This document shows positions 56,036-64,000 of a stretch of 64,000 bases of DNA, piece by piece. Location of the stretch: NCBI GenBank assembly GCA_934249265.1, contig CAKQKQ010000002.1, forward strand, positions 40,032 to 104,031, in the 5' to 3' direction. Origin of the DNA: an uncultured Clostridia bacterium (GTDB lineage: Bacteria; Bacillota; Clostridia; Christensenellales; Borkfalkiaceae). The position numbers were made by a program, and so were the translations under genes. A model generated the notes under the pieces. The model did no database searches. It worked only from the letters and a program-made list of their open reading frames with translations, and had not been told where the DNA came from. Every line of letters starts with the position of its first letter. The stretch's first letter is position 1.

Positions 56036-56761
56036 TTATAAGTCGAGGTTTTCAAACACGTAAGAAACGGCGTATTTTTCGGCTTTTTGTTTGTCTTGCT
56101 CGTTTCTTATCGTCCAGCAGAGCAAAGGTAAGTTTTTGCCCACCGAATAGTTTGTCGGTAAATCGTTTAAGCAATAATTGATAAAGTCGGGTTTTACAAG
56201 GAAATTCAAACTGCATTTGCGCAAAATGTTGTCTTTAAATTTGCTGTTTTGCCCGGGGTTAGCGCAAGCGAGTTGACCGCGTATTACGTCGGGTGCTAAT
56301 TTCTTGATTTTAATCATAACAAACGGGTCGAACGACTGAATTACGTATTCGCCCGTATAGCCTTTAAGCGCGTTTATTACTTTTTCTTCAATGCCTTTTT
56401 CGCGTTGATGCTTGATTTCGATTAAAAGCGGAACTTTGCCGTCAACGAGCGACAAAAACTCTTCAAATGTCATTATTACTTCATCCGTATTGAGTAAACG
56501 CAGCGATTTTATCTCGTCAAGCGTCTTGTCCCATATAAGGCTGTCAACACCCGTCATACGTTTTAAATTGTCGTCGTGGAAACATACGAGTTTTCCGTCT
56601 TTACTCAATTGTATATCCATTTCGATGGGGTAATTTTTCTCGATTGCGCGCTTGTAAGCGGCGGAAGAATTTTCGGGAATACCGTTACTATTATCGAAAT
56701 AACCTCTGTGGGCGCACGGCCTTTCTAAAAGCCAAAATCCTTTTTGTATTCTGCTTTTCAT
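56036..56761 (-). CDS. Glycerophosphodiester phosphodiesterase family protein
   Basis: A 241-residue TIM-barrel enzyme that would split glycerophosphodiesters (from phospholipids or teichoic acid) to glycerol 3-phosphate and an alcohol. CAHRGYFDN with PENSSAAYKRA is the first motif, IEMDIQLSKDGKLVCFHDD gives metal ligands and catalytic His, LLIEIKHQ a further metal-binding Glu. No signal peptide, so cytosolic. The ATG at 56761, with GAGGTG upstream, is preferred to a GTG three codons earlier that lies within that site. Confidence 0.92.
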   Translation of the reverse strand: MKSRIQKGFWLLERPCAHRGYFDNSNGIPENSSAAYKRAIEKNYPIEMDIQLSKDGKLVCFHDDNLKRMTGVDSLIWDKTLDEIKSLRLLNTDEVIMTFEEFLSLVDGKVPLLIEIKHQREKGIEEKVINALKGYTGEYVIQSFDPFVMIKIKKLAPDVIRGQLACANPGQNSKFKDNILRKCSLNFLVKPDFINYCLNDLPTNYSVGKNLPLLCWTIRNEQDKQKAEKYAVSYVFENLDL

Positions 56762-56813
56762 AATTTTCACCTCGTTTTAGTGCGATGTTTATTGCAATAT
56801 TAAATGCGATATA

Positions 56814-56842
56814 ATTATATACCCAAACCGCTTGCATTGCAA
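56814..56842 (-). promoter_or_regulatory. Promoter for the GDPD gene
   Basis: Minus strand: TTGCAA (56837-56842), 17 bases, TATAAT (56814-56819). Confidence 0.7.
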
Positions 56843-57000
56843 TAAAAAATATTAAATAAAACGATAATATTTAATCGAAGCCGATATGTGCGGAGACTCA
56901 AAGCAACGATTTTATAGAAATACGGAGAAAAACTTATAAATGCCGTCGTATATTTGTCTTGACATTATAAAAAAGCAAATTGTCAAAATATATAAAATTG

Positions 57001-57029
57001 TTGAGAGGATAGTTAAATTGTGGTATAAT
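57001..57029 (+). promoter_or_regulatory. Promoter for the HNH gene
   Basis: TTGAGA (57001-57006), 17 bases, TATAAT (57024-57029). The leader would be only about 14 bases and begins close to AAGGAGG. An inverted repeat TTGACA/TGTCAA lies just upstream (about 56959-56985). Confidence 0.65.
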
Positions 57030-57049
57030 AAGAGAATAAGGAGGCGTTT

Positions 57050-57892
57050 ATGGGTGTTTGGATTATAATTATAATGTTGGTGTGCGTGCTTGCACTGTAT
57101 TTCATAGGGAAATCGCCGAGTCAAGATGATGGGTCGAAACGACGCAAGATTAAAAGATTTTTAAATGAAAACAGCGAGGCGATAAGCGCGCTTTTGTGTT
57201 TAAACGACAAATATGAAAACAAATTGCGTTGTGAAAGTGCTTATATCTTAACGCATACATATGACAATGCTGATTACTTTAATATTATTTCTTGCGAAGA
57301 TTATTTGGTATATATGCTTCAAGAGCGAAAAAGCGAAATTTTGCAAAATATTAAAATTGTGGAATTTTGCAAAAGAAACTATACGTCATACATAAACGAA
57401 GTGGAAAAAATCGACTCGTTCGGCAAGTTTAAAAGTCCGATTGACGGCTATGATTTAGATGAGTTGCTTAAAGCGGAAAAGAAAATGTTTAATGGCTATA
57501 AAATTAAACCACCGGCAGATTTTAAAGTTAAAATAAAACTTAATTGCGCAAAAATGAACGGAGAAGTAGTAGACAACAAAGCACAAACGTTCAATAAAGC
57601 CGAAGTAATGGGCTTGATCGACAGATTAAACGATAGAAGCGGGTATTATTACAACGATAGGGGAATTTGGGATTCGTTGTGCAGAGTGGAAAGGGGGAAG
57701 GTCTCAAACAAATTGCGTATTATGGTTTACGAGCGCGACGGGTATAAATGTCGATATTGCGGAAGGGGGGAAGGCGAATGTAAATTGGAAGTCGACCACA
57801 TTAAACCTATATCCAAAGGGGGCAAAAGCACTTATGACAATTTGCAAACACTTTGCGAGGATTGCAACAAACAAAAAGATAACAAATATTAA
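57050..57892 (+). CDS. HNH endonuclease-domain protein with N-terminal membrane anchor
   Basis: A 280-residue protein. Residues about 3-22 (VWIIIIMLVCVLALYFIG) form one membrane helix or uncleaved signal. The middle (30-215) is helical with no recognised family. The C-terminus is a complete HNH module: YERDGYKCRYCGRG with a CxxC pair, VDHIKP with catalytic H250, YDNL with N264, then CEDCNKQK with the second CxxC. A membrane-tethered HNH nuclease is uncommon; the nuclease end would face the cytosol if the helix is N-out. AAGGAGG supports the start. Not a homing or restriction gene by context. Confidence 0.85.
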   Translation: MGVWIIIIMLVCVLALYFIGKSPSQDDGSKRRKIKRFLNENSEAISALLCLNDKYENKLRCESAYILTHTYDNADYFNIISCEDYLVYMLQERKSEILQNIKIVEFCKRNYTSYINEVEKIDSFGKFKSPIDGYDLDELLKAEKKMFNGYKIKPPADFKVKIKLNCAKMNGEVVDNKAQTFNKAEVMGLIDRLNDRSGYYYNDRGIWDSLCRVERGKVSNKLRIMVYERDGYKCRYCGRGEGECKLEVDHIKPISKGGKSTYDNLQTLCEDCNKQKDNKY

Positions 57893-58365
57893 GATAAAAA
57901 TATAGACAGGACTTGTTTTTGTTTTAATAAAAAGCAGAAATAACGCGACATATAAACTCAAAGATTAAAATAATAATCAACCGCTTGATTATTTTTAATA
58001 AATAAGTTAATATATATACTATAAAAGTAAACGACCGTTTATTAAAAATCCCGATAAAATCGGCAAAACGTTAGCAAATCGATAACAAAACGATTTTAAG
58101 TCAAGCGGCTGAAAAATAAATTTCGTCAAGCCGAAATTAAAAAGCGTTTTCACCGTTTATCAAAAATCGGAATACGTTTTGCGGGCAAATCGAAAAATCG
58201 AGGCATCTAAAAAATCGATACAAGGTTATCGAATAAGTCGAAAAGAAAAATCGAGACGAGTTTGCCGCGCAAACCGAAAACCAAGACGATTTTTAATTAA
58301 AACCGCACAAGTTTGTGTCTTTATAAGTCGTTTATAAAAGTTTTTATAAAAATATAAGGAAAACC
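57893..58365. other. A-rich leader region before lepA
   Basis: No gene supported. Starts with a terminator-like hairpin at 57972-57996. A possible promoter TTGATT (57985), 17 bases, TAATAT (58008) overlaps it. From 58030 to 58260 the sequence repeats AAATCG-type words and contains two related stretches beginning ACCGTTTAT (58034 and 58153). Confidence 0.55.
57972..57996 (+). terminator. AT-rich hairpin after the HNH gene
   Basis: Perfect 9-base arms AATAATCAA/TTGATTATT with CCGC loop, followed by TTT. Weak because of its AT content. Confidence 0.5.
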
Positions 58366-60177
58366 ATGGCAAAAGTAAAAAAAGAACATATAAGAAATTT
58401 TTGTATAATAGCGCACATCGACCACGGTAAAAGTACGCTTGCCGACAGACTTTTGGAAAGGACGGGGCAAGTATCTAAAAGGGACATGGAAGAGCAACTT
58501 CTCGACTCGATGGACCTTGAAAGGGAGAGGGGTATTACCATAAAACTCACCCCCGTAAGAATGTTTTACACCGCCGAAGACGGTCAAGAGTACGAACTTA
58601 ATTTGATAGACACACCCGGTCACGTCGACTTTACTTATGAAGTTTCTCGTTCGCTCGCCGCATGCGAGGGGGCGATTTTGGTCGTTGACGCAACGCAAGG
58701 CATTGAGGCGCAAACGCTTGCAAACGTTTATCTTGCGCTCGACAACAACCTTGAAATTATGCCCGTTATCAATAAAATCGACCTTCCTTCGGCAAATCCC
58801 GACGAGGTGGCAAAGGAAATAGAGGACGTAATCGGTCTCGATGGCAGCAACGCGCCCAGAATTTCCGCTAAAAACGGCATCAATATCGAAGAGGTACTCG
58901 AAAAAATAGTAAAAGAAATTCCCGCGCCCGAAGGAGACGACGAAGCCCCCCTTCAAGCACTTATATTCGACTCTTATTACGATAATTTTAAAGGCGTAAT
59001 TTGTTTTGTCAGAGTGGTCAACGGCGTTGTTAAACCGGGTATGCAAATTCGCACGTATATGTCACCCAAAACGTTTACCGTTGTGGAAGTCGGCACGTTC
59101 AACCCCCAACTTATCCCCAAAGATTGTTTGGCTTCGGGCGAAGTTGGTTACGTTGCGGCGAGCATAAAAAGCGTGCAAGACACAGCCGTGGGCGATACCA
59201 TAACCACGGTGGACAACCCCGCCAAAGACCCGCTCCCTGGCTATAAAGAAATTCAACCCGTAGTGTTTAGCGGCGTATATCCGCTCGACGGCAGTAAATT
59301 CAACGATTTGAAAGAGGCTTTGTTAAAACTTAAATTGAGCGACGCGGCGTTGACTTTCGTGCCCGATAATTCAGCCGCACTCGGCTTTGGTTTCCGTTGC
59401 GGATTTTTGGGGCTTTTGCATATGGAGATAATTCAAGAGCGTATCGAAAGAGAGTTCGATTTGGACATTATCACCACCGCGCCCAGCGTTTCTTATAAGG
59501 TACACAAAACCGACGGCAGCGAAATTACGGTGGACAACCCGTCTAGACTGCCCGAAGTTTCCGAAATAGATTATATGGAAGAGCCGATTATTTCGGCGTC
59601 TATATACAGCCCGCCCGATTATCTCGGCGCAATAATGGATTTGTGCAAGGAAAAGAGAGGCGTTTTCCTCGATATGACTTACCTTGACGCAAAGAGAGTA
59701 AGGCTTTCTTACGAATTGCCCTTAAACGAAATTATTTTTGACTTTTTCGACGGGCTTAAATCGAGAACAAGGGGTTACGCTTCGTTCGATTACGAAATTA
59801 AAGGCTATGAAAGGAGCGACCTTGTCAAACTCGACATGCTTTTAAACGGCGACCCGTGCGACGCGCTTTCGATTATCGTGCATAAAGACAAGGCTTACGA
59901 AAGGGGCAGAGCGATTGCCGAAAAACTTAAAGAAGTTATCCCCAGACAAATGTTTGAAATACCCGTGCAAGCGGCTGTGGGAGGCAAAGTAATCGCGAGA
60001 GAAACAGTAAAAGCCCTCCGTAAAGACGTGCTTGCAAAGTGCTACGGCGGCGATATAACGAGAAAGAAAAAACTTCTAGAAAAGCAAAAAGAAGGAAAGA
60101 AAAAGATGCGTCAACTCGGCAGCGTAGAAATACCGTCGGAGGCGTTTATGTCTATTTTAAAGATAGACAGTCAATAG
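58366..60177 (+). CDS. lepA: Elongation factor 4 (LepA)
   Basis: A 603-residue translational GTPase that back-translocates or remodels stalled ribosomes. G1 AHIDHGKS, switch region RERGITIK, G3 DTPGHVDF, G4 NKIDLPSA and G5 SAKNGIN are all present, followed by domain II, the EF-G-like domains ([12 protein letters not shown]) and the LepA-specific C-terminus ([30 protein letters not shown]). The length matches the family (about 600). AAGGAAA precedes the ATG. It heads the gene order lepA-hemW often seen in Bacillota. Confidence 0.97.
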   Translation: MAKVKKEHIRNFCIIAHIDHGKSTLADRLLERTGQVSKRDMEEQLLDSMDLERERGITIKLTPVRMFYTAEDGQEYELNLIDTPGHVDFTYEVSRSLAACEGAILVVDATQGIEAQTLANVYLALDNNLEIMPVINKIDLPSANPDEVAKEIEDVIGLDGSNAPRISAKNGINIEEVLEKIVKEIPAPEGDDEAPLQALIFDSYYDNFKGVICFVRVVNGVVKPGMQIRTYMSPKTFTVVEVGTFNPQLIPKDCLASGEVGYVAASIKSVQDTAVGDTITTVDNPAKDPLPGYKEIQPVVFSGVYPLDGSKFNDLKEALLKLKLSDAALTFVPDNSAALGFGFRCGFLGLLHMEIIQERIEREFDLDIITTAPSVSYKVHKTDGSEITVDNPSRLPEVSEIDYMEEPIISASIYSPPDYLGAIMDLCKEKRGVFLDMTYLDAKRVRLSYELPLNEIIFDFFDGLKSRTRGYASFDYEIKGYERSDLVKLDMLLNGDPCDALSIIVHKDKAYERGRAIAEKLKEVIPRQMFEIPVQAAVGGKVIARETVKALRKDVLAKCYGGDITRKKKLLEKQKEGKKKMRQLGSVEIPSEAFMSILKIDSQ

Positions 60178-60367
60178 AATTTTACGTGTTTTGCGGTTGC
60201 GCACAGTGGCGATTTACTTTTGCAAACGACGGCAGTTTACGGTTGCGTATGATGATAAAATTTGCAACTACGTGTAGCGGCGAGTTGCGGCGTTGTATGG
60301 TGGCTATTTTCACTCGATTATCGCGCCGATTTATACGCGTTTAGGCGGTTGTATATCGGCGTTTAGA

Positions 60368-60437
60368 GTGAAGAATTTTACCCGTTTGCAATGAAGAATT
60401 TTGTCCCGTTCTCGGTGAAAAACTTGTCCGTTTGCGG
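60368..60437 (+). repeat. Three imperfect 23-24-base tandem repeats
   Basis: Units at 60368-60390, 60391-60414 and 60415-60437. All follow the pattern RTGAAGAATTTT-CCCGTTYKCR or a close variant (RTGAA-AA-TT-GTCCGTT). Confidence 0.75.
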
Positions 60438-60486
60438 CGGTAAACTATGCGGTATGAAAAACCGATTTAAACAAGTTTTTGACAAC

Positions 60487-60518
60487 TTTACGCGCACCGT
60501 ATTATGTAAAAACGACAT
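60487..60518 (+). repeat. Dispersed palindromic element, copy 7
   Basis: TTTACGCGCACCG then TATTATGTAAAAACGACAT. It lies 25 bases before the hemW start, unlike copies placed nearer a stop codon. Confidence 0.5.
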
Positions 60519-60542
60519 ATTTAATCAAAAAGGTCAATAATT

Positions 60543-61652
60543 ATGGCAGGAATTTACGTGCATATTCCCTTTTGTAAAGACAAATGCGCTTATTGCGATT
60601 TTGCGTCTTACCCGAGGGAGATAAAAAAGGCAGAAGCATATTTTGCGTGCCTTTATAAAGAAATAAAAAGCCGCGCCGAAACGCTTAAAGATTACACTTT
60701 CGACACGATATATTTCGGCGGCGGCACGCCTTCGTTTGTCGATCCGAAATATATTTACGGCGCGATGAATTTAATCACTCAACTTTTTAAAATTTCCAAA
60801 AATCCCGAAATAACTCTCGAGGTAAACCCAGGGACTATCGACGAGGAAAAGTTGGCAGTTTATAAAAAGGCGGGCATCAACAGATTTTCTATCGGTCTTC
60901 AATCGTCTAACAACGAAATGCTCCGCAAATTAAACCGTGTGCATACGGCGGAAGATTATATTTCCGCTTGCAAACTTTTAAAAGGTTACAATTTAAGCGC
61001 GGACGTGATGATAGGGCTTGAAGGTCAAAAAATCGCCGACGTAAAAGACAGCATAGATTTCGCGCTTTCGGGCGGGGTAAATCACATTTCGGTGTACGCC
61101 CTTCAACCCGAAGAAGGTACGCCCATGTACGGCAGATATTTAAACGGCGATTTGCCCGACGCGGACGAAGTGGCTGACATGTATGCATTCGCCGTCGATT
61201 ATTTAAAGCAAAAAGGTTACTTAAGATACGAAGTTTCAAATTTCGCAAAACCGGGGTTCGAATCGAGGCACAACCTCAATTATTGGAAAAGAGGTCAATA
61301 CATAGGTTTCGGCGTGGCGGCTTCGTCGTTTATAGGCGAAAGGCGGTTTACCAACACCGAAATTATCGACGACTACGTGCGTTGTTTACTCAGCAACCAT
61401 TATGCGGAAATTTTTTCCGAAGAAATCGAGGGCGACGAGAGAAAATTTGAGTACATTATGCTCGCTTTGCGCACTACGAGAGGTATTGTTTTCAAAGAGT
61501 ATAAAAACACGTTCGGCAGCGAATTTTTGCAAGATTTTTCCGCGAAAATTGCCGCAATGCAAGACTATTTAGACATAACCGACGAAAGCGTGAGAATTAA
61601 AGACGAGTATTTGTACGTGCAAAACAATATTATAATCAATTTTATGGATTAA
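60543..61652 (+). CDS. hemW: HemW-type radical SAM protein
   Basis: A 369-residue protein. IYVHIPFCKDKCAYCDF has the radical SAM cysteines C11, C15 and C18; IYFGGGTPSF binds SAM, and EVNPGTI and RFSIGLQSSN are HemN/HemW signatures. NYWKRGQYIGFGVAASS and the C-terminal domain fit HemW. HemW is a heme chaperone rather than the true coproporphyrinogen oxidase HemN. Proteins are often misnamed; the length (about 370-380) and gene order after lepA support HemW. Start has AAAAGGT. Confidence 0.92.
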   Translation: MAGIYVHIPFCKDKCAYCDFASYPREIKKAEAYFACLYKEIKSRAETLKDYTFDTIYFGGGTPSFVDPKYIYGAMNLITQLFKISKNPEITLEVNPGTIDEEKLAVYKKAGINRFSIGLQSSNNEMLRKLNRVHTAEDYISACKLLKGYNLSADVMIGLEGQKIADVKDSIDFALSGGVNHISVYALQPEEGTPMYGRYLNGDLPDADEVADMYAFAVDYLKQKGYLRYEVSNFAKPGFESRHNLNYWKRGQYIGFGVAASSFIGERRFTNTEIIDDYVRCLLSNHYAEIFSEEIEGDERKFEYIMLALRTTRGIVFKEYKNTFGSEFLQDFSAKIAAMQDYLDITDESVRIKDEYLYVQNNIIINFMD

Positions 61653-61994
61653 ACTTTTGCGGGTCAAACGTTGATAAGTTAATGTTATAACTCAAACGCA
61701 AAAAGCCCGATTATTTATGCAAGCGAATACAGCGAAAACCGAAAAAACAAGATATTTCGGCGGCTGTTTTGACAAATCGACGGGTCTTACATAAGACCTA
61801 TAAGCGGCTTATGCGAGATACAACAGTAGTTATAACAAAAAAACATATATATTTTACTTAAAAACAGTGGAAAACGATTAAATATTGTGATATAATAACT
61901 ACGAAAAAAATAAAATGAGCAAAGTTTTGGTTTTGCCGTTTAGTTTTTTACTGCGATTAAAGGCAAAATGCAAAACGAATAGAGAGGAAACAAA
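61653..61994. other. Intergenic and leader region before pfkA
   Basis: No gene supported. Two adjacent hairpins at 61783-61798 (GGTCTTA/TAAGACC) and 61800-61812 (ATAAGC/GCTTAT), a promoter at 61888-61896 and a leader hairpin at 61924-61976 (GTTTT..TTTTGCC with GGCAAAA..CAAAAC). Confidence 0.6.
61888..61896 (+). promoter_or_regulatory. Extended -10 promoter for pfkA
   Basis: TGATATAAT, an extended -10 (TGnTATAAT). A good -35 was not seen. It implies a leader of about 90 bases. Confidence 0.6.
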
Positions 61995-62957
61995 ATGAAA
62001 AAAGTTGCAATATTGACAAGCGGCGGTGACGCTCCCGGTATGAATGCGGCGATTCGTGCATGCGTAAGATACGGTATATACAAAGATTATGACGTTTACG
62101 GCGTCGAAAGAGGTTATCAAGGACTTATCGACAACGATATTATTCGTATGACGAGCCGTAGCGTTTCGGATACAATTCAAAGGGGCGGCACAATTTTGCG
62201 TACGGCGAGATGTCTCGAGTTTAAGGATGTCGAAGGTCAACAAAAGGCTGCCGACACTTTAAGGGCTTACGGTATAGATAATCTTATCGTTATCGGCGGC
62301 GATGGTTCGTTTAGAGGAGCAAAAGATTTGTCCGACAACTGCGGAATAAACGTGGTCGGCATACCAGGCACTATCGACAACGACTTGCCTTACACCGATT
62401 ATACGCTCGGTTTCGATACGGCGGTAAACACTTGCGTAAGCGCGATCAATAATTTAAGAGACACGATGAGTTCACACGAGAGAGTGAGTATGCTTGAAGT
62501 AATGGGCAGACGTTGCGGCGACATAGCGTTGTATGCCGGCGTTTGCGGCGGTGCGGAATATATCCTCGTACCCGAAGTGCCTTACGACCTCGACGAAATT
62601 TGCACGTCCATTAAATTCAGCCAAAAGCGCGGCAAAACTTCTAATATGATTATCTTTGCCGAGGGTGCGGGCGATAAGGACGAAATTTGCAATTACATCA
62701 AAGAAAAGACGGGCGTTTCAATTAAAACGACTACGCTCGGTCATATTCAAAGGGGTGGCGCGCCCACTCAAGCCGACCGTGTGCTTGCGGCTAAATTCGG
62801 CGTAAGGGCAATTGATTTGCTCGACGAGAAAAAGACCAACAGAATTATCGGTATAAGACACAATAAGGTTATCGATGTTGACATTACCGAAGGACTTAAT
62901 ATGCAACGTAAGTTCGATAAAGAATTGTACGATATCGCACATTATTTGTCGCTTTAA
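61995..62957 (+). CDS. pfkA: ATP-dependent 6-phosphofructokinase
   Basis: A 320-residue glycolytic enzyme making fructose 1,6-bisphosphate. TSGGDAPGMNAAIR opens the chain, IGGDGSFRGA (residues 100-109) has Gly at position 104, the residue diagnostic for ATP use, PGTIDNDLP contains catalytic D128, and MGRRCGDIAL binds substrate. The length is that of classical bacterial PfkA. GAGAGGAAA precedes the ATG. It is followed by a second PFK gene of PPi type. Confidence 0.96.
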   Translation: MKKVAILTSGGDAPGMNAAIRACVRYGIYKDYDVYGVERGYQGLIDNDIIRMTSRSVSDTIQRGGTILRTARCLEFKDVEGQQKAADTLRAYGIDNLIVIGGDGSFRGAKDLSDNCGINVVGIPGTIDNDLPYTDYTLGFDTAVNTCVSAINNLRDTMSSHERVSMLEVMGRRCGDIALYAGVCGGAEYILVPEVPYDLDEICTSIKFSQKRGKTSNMIIFAEGAGDKDEICNYIKEKTGVSIKTTTLGHIQRGGAPTQADRVLAAKFGVRAIDLLDEKKTNRIIGIRHNKVIDVDITEGLNMQRKFDKELYDIAHYLSL

Positions 62958-62990
62958 CGGCATACGTATTGCGTAAAAATGACAGATTTT
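62953..62990 (+). repeat. Dispersed palindromic element, copy 8
   Basis: Begins with the pfkA stop (TTTAA), then GGCATACGTATTGCGTAAA, AATGACAG and a T-rich tail. It is the best match together with copies 2 and 5. Confidence 0.68.
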
Positions 62991-63082
62991 TATGATTTTA
63001 ACATAATTATCGCCGCATTTTATACGCAAAGAAAACGCAAAAAACAAACAAAACAAGAAAAAATTAATTAAGGAGATAAACT

Positions 63083-64000
63083 ATGAAAAACTTGAAAGGT
63101 GCATGCATGTTTGCGCAATCCGGAGGTCCTACTTCGGTAATCAATGCGTCGGCTGCAGGCGTATTTACAGAGGCTTTACAACAAAAGAACATCACTGCCG
63201 TTTACGGCGCGGCTCACGGAATTAAGGGCGTACTCGACGAGCAGTTTTACGATATTTCCAAAGAAGACCCCAAGGAAATCGAACTTTTGAAATACACTCC
63301 GTCTTCCGCTCTCGGTTCGGTAAGATACAAACTTAAAGACGCAAGCGTGGACGACACCGATTATAAGAGAATAGTTGAAGTTTTCAAAAAGTACAATATC
63401 CGTTATTTCTTCTATAACGGCGGTAACGACTCGATGGACACTTGCAACAAAATTTCCAAATATATGCAAAAATCCGGTTGGGATTGCAACGTAATCGGCG
63501 TTCCCAAGACTATCGATAACGACCTTTACGGCACGGATCACTGCCCGGGTTATGCTTCGGCTGCTAAATATATCGCTACTACTATAATGGAAGTAAATCT
63601 CGACGCAAAAGTTTACGATACGCCGATGGTATGCGTAATCGAGGCTATGGGTAGAAATGCCGGCTGGCTTACCGCTTCCGCCGCTTTGGCAGGTGCAAAG
63701 GGACTCGGCGCAGACCTCATTTATTTGCCCGAAGTTGATTTCGATATCGACAAATTCGTTGAAGACGTTAAAAACGTTTGCGCAAGAAACAACAACAAGT
63801 GTATCGCGGTTGTATCCGAGGGTATTCACGATAAAGAAGGCAGACTTATTTGCGAAGTAGGCGCATCCGTTGCAAGAGACAGTTTCGGTCACGCTCAACT
63901 CGGCGGCGTCGCATCTATCCTTGCAAATCTCATCAAACAAAAAACGGGATTCAAGACTCGCGGCATCGAACTCAGCCTTATGCAAAGATGCGGTGCGCAC
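63083..64000 (+). CDS. PPi-dependent phosphofructokinase type, 3' end cut by window
   Basis: The open frame runs from 63083 to the last base (306 codons, no stop). AAGGAG lies seven bases before the ATG. The protein opens MFAQSGGPTSVINASAAG and has NGGNDSMDT (residues 112-120, D116 where ATP enzymes have Gly) and PKTIDNDLYG (K142 where ATP enzymes have Gly). Both changes mark the pyrophosphate-dependent group, which runs in both directions in glycolysis. MGRNAGWLTA follows. The typical length is about 400-420, so roughly 100 residues are missing beyond the window. Confidence 0.93.
   Translation, partial: MKNLKGACMFAQSGGPTSVINASAAGVFTEALQQKNITAVYGAAHGIKGVLDEQFYDISKEDPKEIELLKYTPSSALGSVRYKLKDASVDDTDYKRIVEVFKKYNIRYFFYNGGNDSMDTCNKISKYMQKSGWDCNVIGVPKTIDNDLYGTDHCPGYASAAKYIATTIMEVNLDAKVYDTPMVCVIEAMGRNAGWLTASAALAGAKGLGADLIYLPEVDFDIDKFVEDVKNVCARNNNKCIAVVSEGIHDKEGRLICEVGASVARDSFGHAQLGGVASILANLIKQKTGFKTRGIELSLMQRCGAH

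Larger units (their letters stand above)
60178..60542. other. Intergenic region between lepA and hemW
   Basis: No gene supported. G+T-leaning plus strand, with repeated GTTTACGGTTGCG/TTTTGCGGTTGCG words near 60190 and 60235, a three-unit tandem repeat (60368-60437) and a palindromic element copy (60487-60518). No clear terminator after lepA. Confidence 0.6.

Noticed and set aside
63176..64000. 274-codon minus-strand open frame at the window end
   Set aside because: It is antisense to the clear PPi-type phosphofructokinase on the plus strand.

Overview
The window looks like chromosome from a low-to-moderate GC, Gram-positive-type anaerobe of the Clostridia (Bacillota). Evidence: strong AGGAGG-type ribosome binding sites, sigma-A-like promoters with 17-base spacers, many lipoproteins and signal peptides of monoderm type, an SLH-like domain, side-by-side ATP- and PPi-dependent phosphofructokinases, and the GGGtGRT/NifU-like gene pair. 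No rRNA, tRNA, CRISPR array, phage or insertion sequence was seen. Genus or family cannot be read from the sequence; an uncultured gut or rumen fibre degrader is an inference.

Region 1 (1-17.8 kb) is a polysaccharide and oligosaccharide locus. It holds a cytosolic GH13 alpha-glucosidase, two very large surface proteins (one with a clan GH-A-like catalytic domain and SLH-like repeats) that share an unusual KGCK-plus-hydrophobic C-terminal tail, and a GH5 lipoprotein. A convergent GH94 phosphorylase/GH36 alpha-galactosidase operon and a frameshifted GH1 beta-glucosidase follow. The set fits outside cleavage of a beta-glucan or galacto(gluco)mannan-like polymer and phosphorolysis or hydrolysis inside.

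Region 2 (18-31.7 kb) holds a polysaccharide deacetylase lipoprotein and a CUT1-type sugar ABC importer (two permeases and a binding lipoprotein, no ATPase). A cytosolic GH42-like glycosidase and a second deacetylase follow. Then comes a tight operon for sugar-acid breakdown: UlaG-like metallo-hydrolase, galactonate-dehydratase-like enolase-superfamily enzyme, SDR, KDPG-type aldolase and KDG kinase. It is bracketed by two AraC-family regulators.

Region 3 (31.9-45.8 kb) is dominated by five exported proteins: a GLUG-repeat lipoprotein, an SGNH-domain protein, a 1470-residue modular lipoprotein, a concanavalin/FIVAR protein and an exported GH36 alpha-galactosidase. An ArsR-type regulator sits divergent to the modular lipoprotein, and an inverted repeat joins the two predicted -35 boxes.

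Region 4 (46-64 kb) is mostly housekeeping: inositol-phosphatase family enzyme, small membrane proteins, GGGtGRT/NifU-like pair, tyrS, YigZ, recX, a BirA-type biotin ligase, a glycerophosphodiesterase, a membrane-anchored HNH protein, lepA, hemW, pfkA and a PPi-type PFK cut by the window end.

The most interesting non-gene signal is a family of eight intergenic copies of an imperfect palindrome (core near TACGTATTGCGTAAA), all in one orientation and seven of them downstream of plus-strand stop codons.
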